A stretch of 64,000 nt of DNA from CAYQPF01 sp964419225. Lineage in GTDB: Bacteria; Cloacimonadota; Cloacimonadia; Cloacimonadales; CAYQPF01. The stretch is taken from NCBI GenBank assembly GCA_964419225.1, contig CAYQPF010000005.1, positions 1 through 64,000 of the forward strand, written 5' to 3'. A program made the position numbers and the translations under genes. How positions within the stretch are numbered: the first letter of the stretch is position 1; each line of letters opens with the position of its first letter. Shown here piece by piece: positions 33,393 to 43,369 of this stretch. The notes beneath the pieces are model-generated. The model did not search any database and was not told the DNA's origin. It saw only the letters and a list, made by a program, of their open reading frames with translations.

Positions 33393-35684
33393 ATGGCTGA
33401 TAAAGTAGTAAGAGCCAGAAAAAAACCAATAGCACCAAAAGAAGTTAAACCGCTGACCAAAAGATTTTATTATCTCATAGGCGGTTCTTTTCTTGCTGTT
33501 TTTTCTTTTTTACTGCTTGTCTCCTTACTTGAAACAACTGACACGATTTTGGCAGATTTCCAAAACATTGTGCAATATGGATTTAGCTTTGGCGATATTG
33601 TTCATTTAAGATTCGCTTATGTTTCAAACCCCATTGGAATATTCGGAGCTCTGTTTTCCTATCTATTTCTCATTCTCTTTGGCAAGTTCCAGTCTTTCTG
33701 TATCTCACTATTTGGGATCGCTACAGGCATCATTTTGGCCCGCAAAATCAAAAGCACAAAAATTATTCTAAAAACTATCAATCTTTTTCTCTTAACTGTT
33801 CTTCTGAATTTTGTTTTACTCGTTCTCGATATCCTACCCAGAGAACCAGGTATGATTCCAAATTTTATTGTCAGTTTCTTGATGGCAGTATTTAAACCAA
33901 CCGGAACCATATTACTCGCCTCGGTGGGAATCATCACTGCCCTCGTTTTGACGATGGATTTAGAAAGCATCAAAAACTTATTCAGGAAAAATGAGACTAA
34001 CTTACTGCCGGATAATAAAATAGATAAATCAATTCCCAAAAATGAACCTACAATAACGAATATTACAACAATTCTGGAAAAACCCGCAGTTGAACCTCCC
34101 AAAATCACCTCACATATTACTACAGCCGAAGAAATTTCACCAACTAATTCTGAAACCCAACCTGCTGAAACAGTTAAAGTTAACAAACCTCAGAAAATCA
34201 AAAGAAGAGAGGAATATCCTAACGGAGAACTTTTTGGTACATACATAAAGCCGGATATTAATGTATTTTTAACAACAAATAAAGTCCTTTCGAAAAGGGA
34301 TAAAGATGAAATAGAAGCTGAAATCAAAGGTATAAGCACTATCTTGCAGGAAAAACTGGCTGAATTTGAAGTAGCAGCAAGTGTTAAAAATGTTAATATC
34401 GGACCGATCATTACTCAGTATGAATTGGAACCTGCACCTGGAATTAAAGTTAGCAGATTTCTTTCTTTGGCCGATGATCTGGCCTTAGCCATTAAAGCTA
34501 AGAGTATCAGAGTACAGGCACCCATACCCGGAAGAGGCTTGATCGGCATAGAAATTCCCAATAAAACCAGAGATGTGATATTCTTAAAAGACATTTTATT
34601 GTGCGAAGAAATGAAGAAAAATGAAAGTATTCTGACAATTGGTTTAGGTAAAGATATTGCAGGAAATCCTGTAATTGCAGACCTAACCAAGATGCCTCAC
34701 TTACTGATCGCAGGTGCTACCGGATCAGGAAAAAGCGTTTGTGTGAATACGATTATTAATAGTATTTTACTCAGAACAACTCCGGATGAAGTACGACTTG
34801 TACTCATTGATCCCAAAAGAATTGAACTTTCCGGTTACGAAGGCATACCGCATTTAATCCAGGATGTAGTTACTGAACCGGAAGATGCCTTATTAGCCTT
34901 GAACTGGGCAGTTTATGAAATGGAAAGGCGATATGAGTTGCTCCAAAAATATAAAGTAAGGGATATCAGTAATTATAATAATAAAATTTTAGATCAACAA
35001 AAAGAAGAACCGGAAGACGAAGTTCTGCCATATATAGTCGTAATCGTAGATGAATTTGCCGACTTGATCATGACTGCCGGTAGAGATATTGAACTTCCCA
35101 TCACCAGACTGGCTCAGATGGCCAGAGCTATCGGAATCCATTTAATATTAGCAACCCAAAGACCATCCATCAAAGTTATTACAGGTATTATTAAAGCAAA
35201 TTTCCCTGCCAGAATTGCCTTCCAGGTATCATCCAAAGTAGATTCAAGAGTTATTCTGGATACCATGGGTGCAGAAAGATTATTAGGCAGAGGCGATATG
35301 TTGTTCTTACCTCCGGGAAAAGCCAATCCCGACAGAATTCATGGTGCTTTTTTAGCAGACTCAGAGATTGAAGCTATTGTAGAATATTTAAAAATGCAGC
35401 CTAAACCCAAACTTAGAATTGAAATGATCAAACAACAAGATAAGAATATTGAAGAATTTCAGTACGATGATGAACTGTTCCCGGAAGCTGCCAGATCAGT
35501 TGTCCAGGCAAATGTGGCCTCAGTATCCATGCTGCAACGTCAATTCAAAATCGGCTATGCCAGAGCAGGGCGTTTGATCGATATGTTAGAACAGGCAGGA
35601 ATAATAGGACCCCACTTGGGCAGTAAATCACGCGATGTCATCGCAACTGAAGAAGACCTTAAGATCTATGGATATGACAAATGA
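33393..35684 (+). CDS. ftsK: DNA translocase FtsK/SpoIIIE
   Basis: A 763-residue protein. About four N-terminal TM helices (residues 25-190), a charged linker (about 195-270), then the motor: alpha domain (GPIITQYELEPAPGIKVSRF), Walker A GATGSGKSVCVN, Walker B YIVVIVDEFADL, and the RecA-like segment LATQRPSIKVITG. The C-terminal gamma winged helix (ASVSMLQRQFKIGYARAGRL, then GIIGPH) reads KOPS-type sequences. It pumps chromosome ends across the closing septum. Overlaps lolA by 4 bases (ATGA). Confidence 0.97.
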   Translation: MADKVVRARKKPIAPKEVKPLTKRFYYLIGGSFLAVFSFLLLVSLLETTDTILADFQNIVQYGFSFGDIVHLRFAYVSNPIGIFGALFSYLFLILFGKFQSFCISLFGIATGIILARKIKSTKIILKTINLFLLTVLLNFVLLVLDILPREPGMIPNFIVSFLMAVFKPTGTILLASVGIITALVLTMDLESIKNLFRKNETNLLPDNKIDKSIPKNEPTITNITTILEKPAVEPPKITSHITTAEEISPTNSETQPAETVKVNKPQKIKRREEYPNGELFGTYIKPDINVFLTTNKVLSKRDKDEIEAEIKGISTILQEKLAEFEVAASVKNVNIGPIITQYELEPAPGIKVSRFLSLADDLALAIKAKSIRVQAPIPGRGLIGIEIPNKTRDVIFLKDILLCEEMKKNESILTIGLGKDIAGNPVIADLTKMPHLLIAGATGSGKSVCVNTIINSILLRTTPDEVRLVLIDPKRIELSGYEGIPHLIQDVVTEPEDALLALNWAVYEMERRYELLQKYKVRDISNYNNKILDQQKEEPEDEVLPYIVVIVDEFADLIMTAGRDIELPITRLAQMARAIGIHLILATQRPSIKVITGIIKANFPARIAFQVSSKVDSRVILDTMGAERLLGRGDMLFLPPGKANPDRIHGAFLADSEIEAIVEYLKMQPKPKLRIEMIKQQDKNIEEFQYDDELFPEAARSVVQANVASVSMLQRQFKIGYARAGRLIDMLEQAGIIGPHLGSKSRDVIATEEDLKIYGYDK

Positions 35685-36298
35685 AGTTTTTAATATTTAC
35701 AGTCATTTTACTGTGTCTAAGCATTTCTTGTTTTACCTTACCTACCAATTCTGAATTCTATGACAAGGTTGTAACAGCTTATGATTCAGTTTACTCTTAT
35801 CAGGCTGATATAGAACAGATCAATTACTTCTCCAAATTGAAAGTAACCAAAAAATCTTTTGGTAAGATTTATTTCCAGAATGGAAATATCGCGATCTATT
35901 ATGAAAAACCGGATTATCAGGTGATCACTCTTAATAATGACAAAATCCTGGTCTATGATAAAAACTCTCAAACCGCAGTAGAAACCCGGAATACGGAATA
36001 TCAGAATTACAATCCCTTAAAATTAATCAACCTATACTGGGATAAAAGTGGGGTAAAGGAATTAACAGAGAAAGATAATCTTTACAATTTGAAACTCAGC
36101 AAGATCAAAGATGATAAAATTAAAGAAATAATTCTCACTCTAAACTCAGATAATTACCTTTTCCAGAAAGTAATTATCAAGAATACAGATGGAAACAGCT
36201 TAACTCAATCATTCAAAAACTACATGATCAACAGGAAGATACCTGAAAAATATTTCAAGTTCAAACTACCAAAAAATACAAAAATTATAAATAATTAG
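35681..36298 (+). CDS. lolA: Outer-membrane lipoprotein carrier LolA family
   Basis: A 205-residue exported protein with signal peptide MKFLIFTVILLCLSISCFTL and a LolA-like fold: SYQADIEQINYFSKLKVTKK, GKIYFQNGNIAIYYEKPDYQ, and long antiparallel strands to the end. LolA ferries lipoproteins across the periplasm. Position directly after ftsK is a frequent lolA location and supports the call. Translationally coupled by ATGA overlap. Confidence 0.85.
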   Translation: MKFLIFTVILLCLSISCFTLPTNSEFYDKVVTAYDSVYSYQADIEQINYFSKLKVTKKSFGKIYFQNGNIAIYYEKPDYQVITLNNDKILVYDKNSQTAVETRNTEYQNYNPLKLINLYWDKSGVKELTEKDNLYNLKLSKIKDDKIKEIILTLNSDNYLFQKVIIKNTDGNSLTQSFKNYMINRKIPEKYFKFKLPKNTKIINN

Positions 36299-36306
36299 AG
36301 GTGAAT

Positions 36307-37362
36307 ATGATTTGTTTAATTATGGCCGGAGGTGCAGGAACAAGGTTTTGGCCCCTTAGTAAGAAGAATTTGCCCAAACAATATTTGAATATTTCGGGTG
36401 AAAAATCTCTTATCAGACAGACTTATGAGCGGATTGATAATTTCGTAAAAACAGAGGATGTGTATGTAGTAACCACAGAAGATCAGATTGATCTGGTCCA
36501 ACAACACATACCTGAGTTACCAATGGAGAATATTATCATTGAACCTTTTGGCAAAAATACTGCTCCCTGTATAGGTTTAAGTTCTGCTTATTTAAAAAAC
36601 AAATATGCCAAAGATAAGTTGGTATTAACTGTTCCGGCAGACCATATAATAGAAAACACAGAAGAGTTTCAAAAGACTGTTAAGAAGGCAAGTGTAGCAG
36701 CAAGAAAAGGACAGCTAGTAACTTTTGGGATTGTTCCCACATATCCTGCTACAGGCTATGGCTATATAGAATCCGGGTACATTTATGAAAAAGGCATGTT
36801 TCACGTGAAACAATTCAAAGAAAAACCGGATCAAAAAACAGCACAACTTTTCATTGATCAAAGAAATTTTTATTGGAATAGCGGGATCTTCTTATGGTCT
36901 TTAGGAACAATCCTGAAGTCTTTTGAAACTTTTCTCCCGGAAGTAAATAGTATTATGTCAGAGATCAATGCCTTATGGAAAGATAAGGGTTACCATGTTT
37001 CTATAGATGATCTATATGCCAAAATGCCTAAGATTCCTATTGATATCGGGATAATGGAAAAAGCTACACAGAGAGTCGTAATTCCCGTAGAAATGGGCTG
37101 GAGTGATGTCGGAAGTTGGCAGGCTCTATATGATATTTCTATGAAAGACAATAATTTAACGCACTCCAAGACAAATTACAAATCTATTAACTCCTCTTCT
37201 AACTTTATTTACTGCAACAAATTAGTATCCCTGATTGATATTAAAGATTTGGTTGTTGTTGAAACAGATCAAGTGCTGTTTATCTGTCCAAAATCATCAT
37301 CAGAAAAAGTGAAAGAAATGGTTCAGCTTTTAGATAATGAGAATATGGAAGACTTTACTTAA
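36307..37362 (+). CDS. manC: Mannose-1-phosphate guanylyltransferase
   Basis: A 351-residue nucleotidyltransferase with the sugar-nucleotide signature MAGGAGTRFWPLSKKNLPKQ, IIEPFGKNTAPCIGL, VPADHIIEN, KPDQKTAQLFI, NSGIFLW and EMGWSDVGSW, all typical of GDP-mannose pyrophosphorylase. It makes GDP-mannose for surface polysaccharides. AGAGG upstream of ATG 36307 fixes the start; an in-frame GTG at 36301 is less likely. The C-terminal isomerase domain of bifunctional ManC is absent. Ends at a TAATG junction with the next gene. Confidence 0.93.
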   Translation: MICLIMAGGAGTRFWPLSKKNLPKQYLNISGEKSLIRQTYERIDNFVKTEDVYVVTTEDQIDLVQQHIPELPMENIIIEPFGKNTAPCIGLSSAYLKNKYAKDKLVLTVPADHIIENTEEFQKTVKKASVAARKGQLVTFGIVPTYPATGYGYIESGYIYEKGMFHVKQFKEKPDQKTAQLFIDQRNFYWNSGIFLWSLGTILKSFETFLPEVNSIMSEINALWKDKGYHVSIDDLYAKMPKIPIDIGIMEKATQRVVIPVEMGWSDVGSWQALYDISMKDNNLTHSKTNYKSINSSSNFIYCNKLVSLIDIKDLVVVETDQVLFICPKSSSEKVKEMVQLLDNENMEDFT

Positions 37363-38180
37363 TGCTCTATTTAATACTGGCTATCATATTTTCATCATTG
37401 ATTGCCAATGCTCTGAAATTTTACAGTAAAGACAAGGATCTACCCACGGTTCTTGTCTTTTTTGGCAATTATTTCTTTGGTGCTGTAATTGCCTTTTTTT
37501 CGGTAAAAAGTTTTTCGTTCAATTATTCCGGTATTGATTACACCTTAGGTTTTATCACAGGTTTAAGTTTTTTGATTAATTTCCTAGTTTATCAAAAATG
37601 TCTTAATTTAAATGGTATCAGTTTCAGTGTCAGTATCATGCGGATCTCCTTAATAATCCCCTTAATATTTGCAATTTTTCTCTTTAATGAGAGCCTGATT
37701 GTTTGGAATTACCTGGGAATATTAGTCGTTTTAGCAGGGATATATTTGATGAAAACAATCGAAAACAAGCCTGATTACTTATGGATATTTTTACTTTTTT
37801 TGGCTACAGGTTGTACAGATGCTTTATTAAAATTCTTTAATGTTTATGGTAAATGCAGAAATAGTGAGTTTATTTTCCTTGTTTTCGGTTCTGCTGCTTT
37901 ATTTAATCTCATTCTTTTAATTAGAAGTAAAATCAGGTTTAACTGGAAATACTTCTTTTTTGGTTTGGTTTTGGGAATTCCTAATCAGTTTACAACCTTT
38001 TATTTTATTAAGGCACTCGATAATCTTTCTGCGGCCATAGTGTACCCTATGTTTGCATCAGGTGTGGTATTAGTATCAATTCTATCAGATGTTATACTTT
38101 GGAAAACGAGACTGAGTTTAAAGCAAAGTATGTGTTTAACATTACTTTTAGCTGGGATTATTTTCTTAAATCTGAAATAA
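37362..38180 (+). CDS. DMT-superfamily (EamA-like) membrane transporter
   Basis: A 272-residue, ten-helix membrane protein formed of two EamA-like repeats; the N-terminal half ends with VWNYLGILVVLAGIYLM and the C-terminal half with LSLKQSMCLTLLLAGIIFLN, the repeated signature of drug/metabolite transporters. It overlaps manC by one base (TAATG). Substrate unknown; the neighbour suggests sugar-nucleotide or envelope metabolism but this is weak inference. Last gene before dnaA. Confidence 0.82.
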   Translation: MLYLILAIIFSSLIANALKFYSKDKDLPTVLVFFGNYFFGAVIAFFSVKSFSFNYSGIDYTLGFITGLSFLINFLVYQKCLNLNGISFSVSIMRISLIIPLIFAIFLFNESLIVWNYLGILVVLAGIYLMKTIENKPDYLWIFLLFLATGCTDALLKFFNVYGKCRNSEFIFLVFGSAALFNLILLIRSKIRFNWKYFFFGLVLGIPNQFTTFYFIKALDNLSAAIVYPMFASGVVLVSILSDVILWKTRLSLKQSMCLTLLLAGIIFLNLK

Positions 38181-38413
38181 TTTTGTAACGTTTTTGTTTT
38201 TAGTTAGTTATATAGATGGTATGGGAAAAAGTCAGATATGATTTGATCCTGTAAATTGCTATTTTTCTGTGGATTAGAATAATAAACTTTCCAGTTGTTA
38301 AAATTTATTATTTCAATTCTTGACAGAAAGCTTTCATTAGAATTTTTAAAGAGAAGAGAAAGAGGGATACAATTTTCTCATTAAAATTAAATTAATTGGA
38401 GCATATATAAAAT
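38181..38413. promoter_or_regulatory. dnaA upstream region with a DnaA box and a possible promoter
   Basis: TGTGGATTA at 38268-38276 is a DnaA box on the minus strand with one mismatch (TAATCCACA). TTGACA at 38320-38325 is a candidate -35, immediately followed by the palindrome GAAAGCTTTC. This arrangement suits autoregulation of dnaA by DnaA, inferred from known systems. Confidence 0.5.
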
Positions 38414-39751
38414 ATGGATCAAGATATTTGGCAAAATATTCTGGATAAATTAGAAGATAATATAAATCCTCAGAGTTTTAAGACCTGGTTTAGTGAAACA
38501 GAGTTGGAAGACATTGATGATTCGACACTTGTGGTAAAGGTACCTACGAACTTTATAGCAAATTTTTTGAATCAGAACTATACCAGTACTTTAACTGAAA
38601 TTTCTTACGCTTTATATAAGAAGAAATATCAGATCAAGTTTGTGAGTAGTGATTATAATCCGATAGTTACTTCTAATAAAAGAAGTGAAATCCAGAGTAT
38701 CAACAATAACACAATTAACAAATTGAACAGTAAATACCGTTTTTCGGAATTTGTGGTAGGCAAAAGCAATAATTTTGCTCATTCTGCAGCATTTGCGGTA
38801 GCTGAGTCCCCAGGCAGTACCTACAATCCCTTATTCATCTATGGAGAATCCGGGATGGGTAAAACGCATTTAATGCAGGCCATAGGAAATTTCATATTAG
38901 AAGAAAGCAAGCATAAAACTGTTTATTATATAACAACAGAGGAATTTACGAATGAGATGATTGAATCTATCAGATCAAATTCCATGACTAATTTCAGGAA
39001 TAAATACCGTAATTTTGATGTGTTACTGATTGATGATATTCATTTTCTTTCCAAGAAAGAAGGAACTCAGGAAGAATTTTTCCACACTTTTAATTCTCTT
39101 TTGCAAAACAAAAAACAGATTGTATTAACTAGCGACAGATCACCCAGAGATATCCAGGATTTGGAAATGCGTTTAGTAACACGTTTTGAATGGGGCTTAT
39201 TGGCAGACTTGAAGAGTCCTGATTTTGAAACCAGGGTAGCAATATTAAAGAAAAAAGCCGATGCTGAGAATATCTATTTAAGTAATGAGGTCATAGATTT
39301 CATTGCAGAACAGATCTATTCGAGCGTAAGAGCTTTAGAAGGGTCTTTGATCCGTATTTTGGCTTATGCTTCTTATAATAATCTAAATCCGGAAGATATT
39401 GATGTTTGCACCGCTAAAGAGATCTTAAATGACATGATTTCAGAGAAGATTAAAGATATAAACATGGACTCTATATTCCAGAAGGTTTGTAAATCATATA
39501 CTATATCTCCTTCTCAGATGTTAGATAAAACAAGAAAGCAAAACATTTCATTTCCGAGACAAGTGGCAATGTATTTATCAAATTTGTTAATACCTCAGTT
39601 ATCTTTGAAAGAAATTGCTGAGTATTATAAACGAAAAGATCATACAACAGTGCTGCATGCAAAGAAGATGATTGAAGCACAATTTCATGCTGACAATGAT
39701 TTTAGAAAGCAAATTGAAAAATTAATTAAAGAGATAAAGAATAATGAATAA
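38414..39751 (+). CDS. dnaA: Chromosomal replication initiator DnaA
   Basis: A 445-residue DnaA with domain I (IWQNILDKLEDNINPQSFKT, then WF), a short domain II (residues about 88-105), the AAA+ domain III (NPLFIYGESGMGKTHLMQA, VLLIDDIHFLSKKEGTQEEF, LVTRFEWGL) and domain IV ending with the DnaA-box-binding signature YYKRKDHTTVLHAKKMIE. It opens the origin. The adjacent downstream DnaA-box cluster and the upstream DnaA box are consistent with its role and autoregulation. Confidence 0.98.
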   Translation: MDQDIWQNILDKLEDNINPQSFKTWFSETELEDIDDSTLVVKVPTNFIANFLNQNYTSTLTEISYALYKKKYQIKFVSSDYNPIVTSNKRSEIQSINNNTINKLNSKYRFSEFVVGKSNNFAHSAAFAVAESPGSTYNPLFIYGESGMGKTHLMQAIGNFILEESKHKTVYYITTEEFTNEMIESIRSNSMTNFRNKYRNFDVLLIDDIHFLSKKEGTQEEFFHTFNSLLQNKKQIVLTSDRSPRDIQDLEMRLVTRFEWGLLADLKSPDFETRVAILKKKADAENIYLSNEVIDFIAEQIYSSVRALEGSLIRILAYASYNNLNPEDIDVCTAKEILNDMISEKIKDINMDSIFQKVCKSYTISPSQMLDKTRKQNISFPRQVAMYLSNLLIPQLSLKEIAEYYKRKDHTTVLHAKKMIEAQFHADNDFRKQIEKLIKEIKNNE

Positions 39752-40037
39752 ATTATTTTATTGTAACATGTTAGAGCTGTTATCATCTAACTTATCCACA
39801 TATTCACAGTGGATAAGTAGATTTTCTGTTCATAACTTTGCTTTAACTTTTATAAAAAATACTAACGTGTATAAGTTGCAATTTATCCCAAAGTTATCCA
39901 CAGCCAAAACACATTGTGGATTATTCTCTATTTTATGCTTTTTCAATATATTAGGGTTGTGGATAACTAGTTATCTACATATACACAGTCCCTACTACTA
40001 TTACTATCTTTTCTATTAAAATTAGGAGTATTAATTT
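39752..40037. other. Probable chromosomal origin oriC
   Basis: DnaA boxes: TTATCCACA at 39792-39800 and 39894-39902 (plus), its reverse complement at 39958-39966, and near-matches TTATCCACT (39808-39816, minus), TAATCCACA (39915-39923, minus), TTATCTACA (39971-39979, plus) and TTATCCCAA (39883-39891, plus). AT-rich stretches (about 39848-39862 and 39925-39955) are candidate unwinding elements. The location directly downstream of dnaA is a common oriC position. A frame that can be read through it (39744-40019) is not a gene. Confidence 0.88.
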
Positions 40038-41279
40038 ATGTATAATTATCAGCGGTTTTTGAGCCTTATCGGCTTCTTATTAATTATGATGTTTTTTGTC
40101 GGATGTACAGAGAAGAAAAACTTGGTTGGATATGATCCTTCCCAGAATACCACAACCAAAGTTCTCAATAATGATCTTGAGTCTTTAAATCTGAATTATT
40201 TTTCTTATTTCGATAGTTTGAAGTATTTTCCCAATAATCCGAAATTATGTTTGGGAAATAAAGATGGAAGAGAAGCAAGAGTTTTACTTCGTTTTTCAGT
40301 AAATTTACCTGATAGCTCAGTAGTAGGTGACACTATTCTGATCAGGTTATTTGCCTTAACAGCAAATTCTCCTGTTTTGAATAGTACCAGTATTGATGTA
40401 AAGAAATTGAATAGTTTGTGGACAGAGAAGGGAGTAAAGTTTGATTCCCTGGCAGTATTGACCGGGACAAGTATTATGCAGAGTGTTTCTACTTATCCGG
40501 ATTCCATCATAATCAGACTGAACAGAAATGATTTTTTACCGTGGGTTAACACTGATTCCACTAATTTTGGAGTTTGTATCAGCACAACAGATACAAAGCT
40601 TTTAGAAATGTGGGCTTATTCCGCTACTAAATGCCCCAAATTATCATATAAAGTAACTCAAGGCAGTAAAACACCTGTTGTAAGTTATGTAAATCAAAAT
40701 CCAATTTCGGATACATTTGTTGTTAGCGGACCTGTTTATTCTGCTTTACGACCTCAGGTATTAGCCTTATCAAACATACTTCCTGAAAGAGCATTTTTAA
40801 AATTTGATATTGATAAGACACTTTTTAAAGATGTTGATAATAATTCTTTGGATTCTCTGACTTATGAAAAAATGTCTATTAACAAAGCTGAATTAGTTTT
40901 CTTTGTTAATGCAAACTACAGTTTTATTCAGGATGGGAATTATACAATATCTCCTGCACTTCTTTTGAAAGCAGATTCAACTTTAACTTTTAATCCTTTG
41001 TCAATAAGCGAAGATAACAAGGAATATGAATTATACCCTCCAACTGAGTTTACTTATGTTTCCGGATCTGCTAATGATGTGAAAGTAAATATTACTTTAA
41101 TGTTACAAAGAATAACATCAGGTTTGAGAGTGAATCATGGTATAGTTTTATTTTTGACTAAGAAGGCATCTACTTCTACAGTTTATGATCAGGCTGGCAG
41201 TGATTTTGAGAGAGTAGAATTTATAAGTGCGGGAAGTAGTAAACCTTCCTTGCGAGTAGTATATACCTTACCAAATTAA
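40038..41279 (+). CDS. Lipoprotein with DNRLRE-type beta domains (predicted)
   Basis: A 413-residue lipoprotein: signal peptide ending in the lipobox FFVGC. The body is beta-rich and contains two similar segments of the type GREARVLLRFSVNLP...DTILIRLFAL and PERAFLKFDIDKTLF...KAELVFFVNA, the pattern of DNRLRE / carbohydrate-binding-like domains found in FCB surface proteins. Function unknown. It starts the long co-directional gene series beyond oriC; the PPIase lipoprotein gene follows after about 10 bases. Confidence 0.65.
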   Translation: MYNYQRFLSLIGFLLIMMFFVGCTEKKNLVGYDPSQNTTTKVLNNDLESLNLNYFSYFDSLKYFPNNPKLCLGNKDGREARVLLRFSVNLPDSSVVGDTILIRLFALTANSPVLNSTSIDVKKLNSLWTEKGVKFDSLAVLTGTSIMQSVSTYPDSIIIRLNRNDFLPWVNTDSTNFGVCISTTDTKLLEMWAYSATKCPKLSYKVTQGSKTPVVSYVNQNPISDTFVVSGPVYSALRPQVLALSNILPERAFLKFDIDKTLFKDVDNNSLDSLTYEKMSINKAELVFFVNANYSFIQDGNYTISPALLLKADSTLTFNPLSISEDNKEYELYPPTEFTYVSGSANDVKVNITLMLQRITSGLRVNHGIVLFLTKKASTSTVYDQAGSDFERVEFISAGSSKPSLRVVYTLPN

Positions 41280-41289
41280 AGAGGTTATT

Positions 41290-42093
41290 ATGTTTCGATA
41301 CTTGATCTGTTTGTTGGTGATATCGGGTTTTATTTTCACAGGTTGTGGAAAAAAAGGTGGAGAAGTAGTCGCCAAAGCTGGTAATTATGAACTTACTCTT
41401 GATGAGTTGAAGTCAAATTTTAATTCGGCTGAATGGGATACAATGTCTCAGGACATCAAAAGAGATTTTATCAGGCAGTGGATTGATCTGAGTCTTTTAT
41501 CATCTGCAGCAGAAGAGATAGGTTTAAATAAGAAACAAATCGTGAAGTATAAGTTGGATAATGCCCGCAAAAAAACATTGTCTAATGCTTTGATTTCATA
41601 CAAGTTATCAGAAATAAAAGTGTCAGAAGAAGAGATTTTCAATTTTTACCGAACTCATAAAGCCGAGTATTTGAAGAATACAGTTGAGTACAAAATTCAG
41701 AGAATATTGGTGAGGGATCAGGTTGTATTACAAGATTTGGTCAGTAAACTGGATTCAGGGGAAATCAAATTCACAGAGGCAGCCAACATTTATTCCCAGG
41801 AGTCTTTGGGCAAGAGTGGCGGATTATTGGGCTGGGTAACCGAAAATGATTCGGATAAATCTTTTTGGAATACAGCTAATGGCATGGAATTATGGGATTA
41901 CAAAAGCATCCAGAATTCAGACGGGTTATTTTTAGTCAGATATGTTGACAAGAGGGAAATTGAAGGTGAAAGAACCTTTGAGCAGGCCAAGCCTGATATA
42001 ACGAGAAGATTGATCGAGACCAAAAAAATGGAAGTATATAATAATTTAATAGAAAGTTTAAAATCAGAAAATGAAATAATAATTTCTTTATAA
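41290..42093 (+). CDS. Parvulin-type PPIase lipoprotein
   Basis: A 267-residue lipoprotein (lipobox IFTGCG) with a SurA/PrsA-like N-terminal helical part (residues about 30-120, TLDELKSNFNSAEW) and one parvulin domain (VEYKIQRILVRDQVVLQDLV; YSQESLGKSGGLLGWV). It is a periplasmic peptidyl-prolyl isomerase assisting folding of envelope proteins. Ten bases separate it from the SurA-like gene downstream, forming a foldase pair. Confidence 0.87.
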   Translation: MFRYLICLLVISGFIFTGCGKKGGEVVAKAGNYELTLDELKSNFNSAEWDTMSQDIKRDFIRQWIDLSLLSSAAEEIGLNKKQIVKYKLDNARKKTLSNALISYKLSEIKVSEEEIFNFYRTHKAEYLKNTVEYKIQRILVRDQVVLQDLVSKLDSGEIKFTEAANIYSQESLGKSGGLLGWVTENDSDKSFWNTANGMELWDYKSIQNSDGLFLVRYVDKREIEGERTFEQAKPDITRRLIETKKMEVYNNLIESLKSENEIIISL

Positions 42094-42103
42094 TGGAGAA
42101 AAA

Positions 42104-43366
42104 ATGCAAAAAATATTTTTAATAGTAGTAATGAGTTTAATTGTGTTATCAAATTATGCAGGGGTCAGTGATCGTATTGTAGCCAAAGTAGGCAGGGAGA
42201 TAATACTTCAGTCTGAACTGGATAAGCAGGTTATGCAAATGAAGAATGCAAACATGATGAAAGAAGGTATGACAGATACAGATGTTTTGGATCAGATGAT
42301 TGAGACAAAATTAATAATTTTGAAAGCAAAAGATTTAAAGTTGGAAGCAGATGAATTCAAAATCAAGTCTATGGCTGAAAAGCAAATGAAAGAAGTGCAG
42401 GCACAGTTCAAGAGTGAGGATGAGTTCAGAGCAGAGTTAAAGAAGATGGGTTTGAGCGTATTGGATTTGAAGAAATATTATGAGGATATGTTAACTGAGC
42501 AGAGTTTAAAGGAACAGATCATAAATACTGAGATCAAGAAGAAAGCTGTTGTTACCAATGCTGAAGTGGAACAATATTACAATGAAAATAAGGCCCAGAT
42601 TCCGAACAGACCTCCGTTGGTTCAGGTAGGTATGATCATGAAGACAATTAAAGCAGGAGAAGAGACTAAGAAGAATGCTTTGTTGGAAATAAATAAAATT
42701 ATGGATAAGTTGAACAGAGGTGAGGATTTTGAAGCACTTGCCAAGAAGAACAGTGACGATCCGAGTTCTAAAAGTGGTGGAGATATTGGATTTTTCAGTA
42801 AAGGGATGATGGTAAAAAGTTTTGAGGATGCTTCTTTTGCTTTGAAACCAGGGCAAATAAGTAAGGTTGTAGAAACGAGATTTGGTTATCATATTATAAA
42901 AATGGAAGAGAAGAAGGGTGATGAAATCAGAGTTAGGCATATTTTGAAGATGGTATTACCATTGGAAAAAGATATTGATACACAGGTTAGCCAAATGCAG
43001 GGTGTACTTGATGATTTAAAAAAGGGTGCAAGTTTTGCAGAAATGGCTAAAAAATATTCTGAAGATGATTCTTCTGCAGCAAATGGCGGAGTGATTGGAG
43101 AATTTACTGATGAGAATTATCCTGAAATGTTCAAGGAAAATTTGGCTAAAATTGGTGTTGGTGAATACACTGAGCTGATTCGTCAGGAAGATATGATTTA
43201 TATATTCACCAAAACAAAGATGATCCCTGAGAGACAATATGAGTTTAATGAAATTCAGGACAAAATTAAAGAGATGGTGATTTCCAGGAAACAGTTAACA
43301 ATATACGAGCAATGGATAGATAATCTTAAAAAAGAGATTTATGTTGAGATCAAAAAGGGAAAATAG
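42104..43366 (+). CDS. SurA-like periplasmic chaperone, two parvulin domains
   Basis: A 420-residue exported protein: signal peptide, N-terminal SurA-type domain (SDRIVAKVGREIILQSELDK), and two PpiC domains (VGMIMKTIKAGEE...SGGDIGFFSKGMM and IRVRHILKMVLPLE...NGGVIGEFTDENYP), as in SurA. It escorts outer-membrane proteins through the periplasm. AATGGAGAAAAAATG gives a good ribosome site. Co-transcribed with the lipoprotein PPIase and followed by pgpA. Confidence 0.92.
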   Translation: MQKIFLIVVMSLIVLSNYAGVSDRIVAKVGREIILQSELDKQVMQMKNANMMKEGMTDTDVLDQMIETKLIILKAKDLKLEADEFKIKSMAEKQMKEVQAQFKSEDEFRAELKKMGLSVLDLKKYYEDMLTEQSLKEQIINTEIKKKAVVTNAEVEQYYNENKAQIPNRPPLVQVGMIMKTIKAGEETKKNALLEINKIMDKLNRGEDFEALAKKNSDDPSSKSGGDIGFFSKGMMVKSFEDASFALKPGQISKVVETRFGYHIIKMEEKKGDEIRVRHILKMVLPLEKDIDTQVSQMQGVLDDLKKGASFAEMAKKYSEDDSSAANGGVIGEFTDENYPEMFKENLAKIGVGEYTELIRQEDMIYIFTKTKMIPERQYEFNEIQDKIKEMVISRKQLTIYEQWIDNLKKEIYVEIKKGK

Positions 43367-43369
43367 ATA

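Noticed and set aside
39744..40019. 91-codon plus-strand frame
   Set aside because: It runs through the DnaA-box cluster and overlaps the dnaA stop; composition is that of an origin, not a protein.
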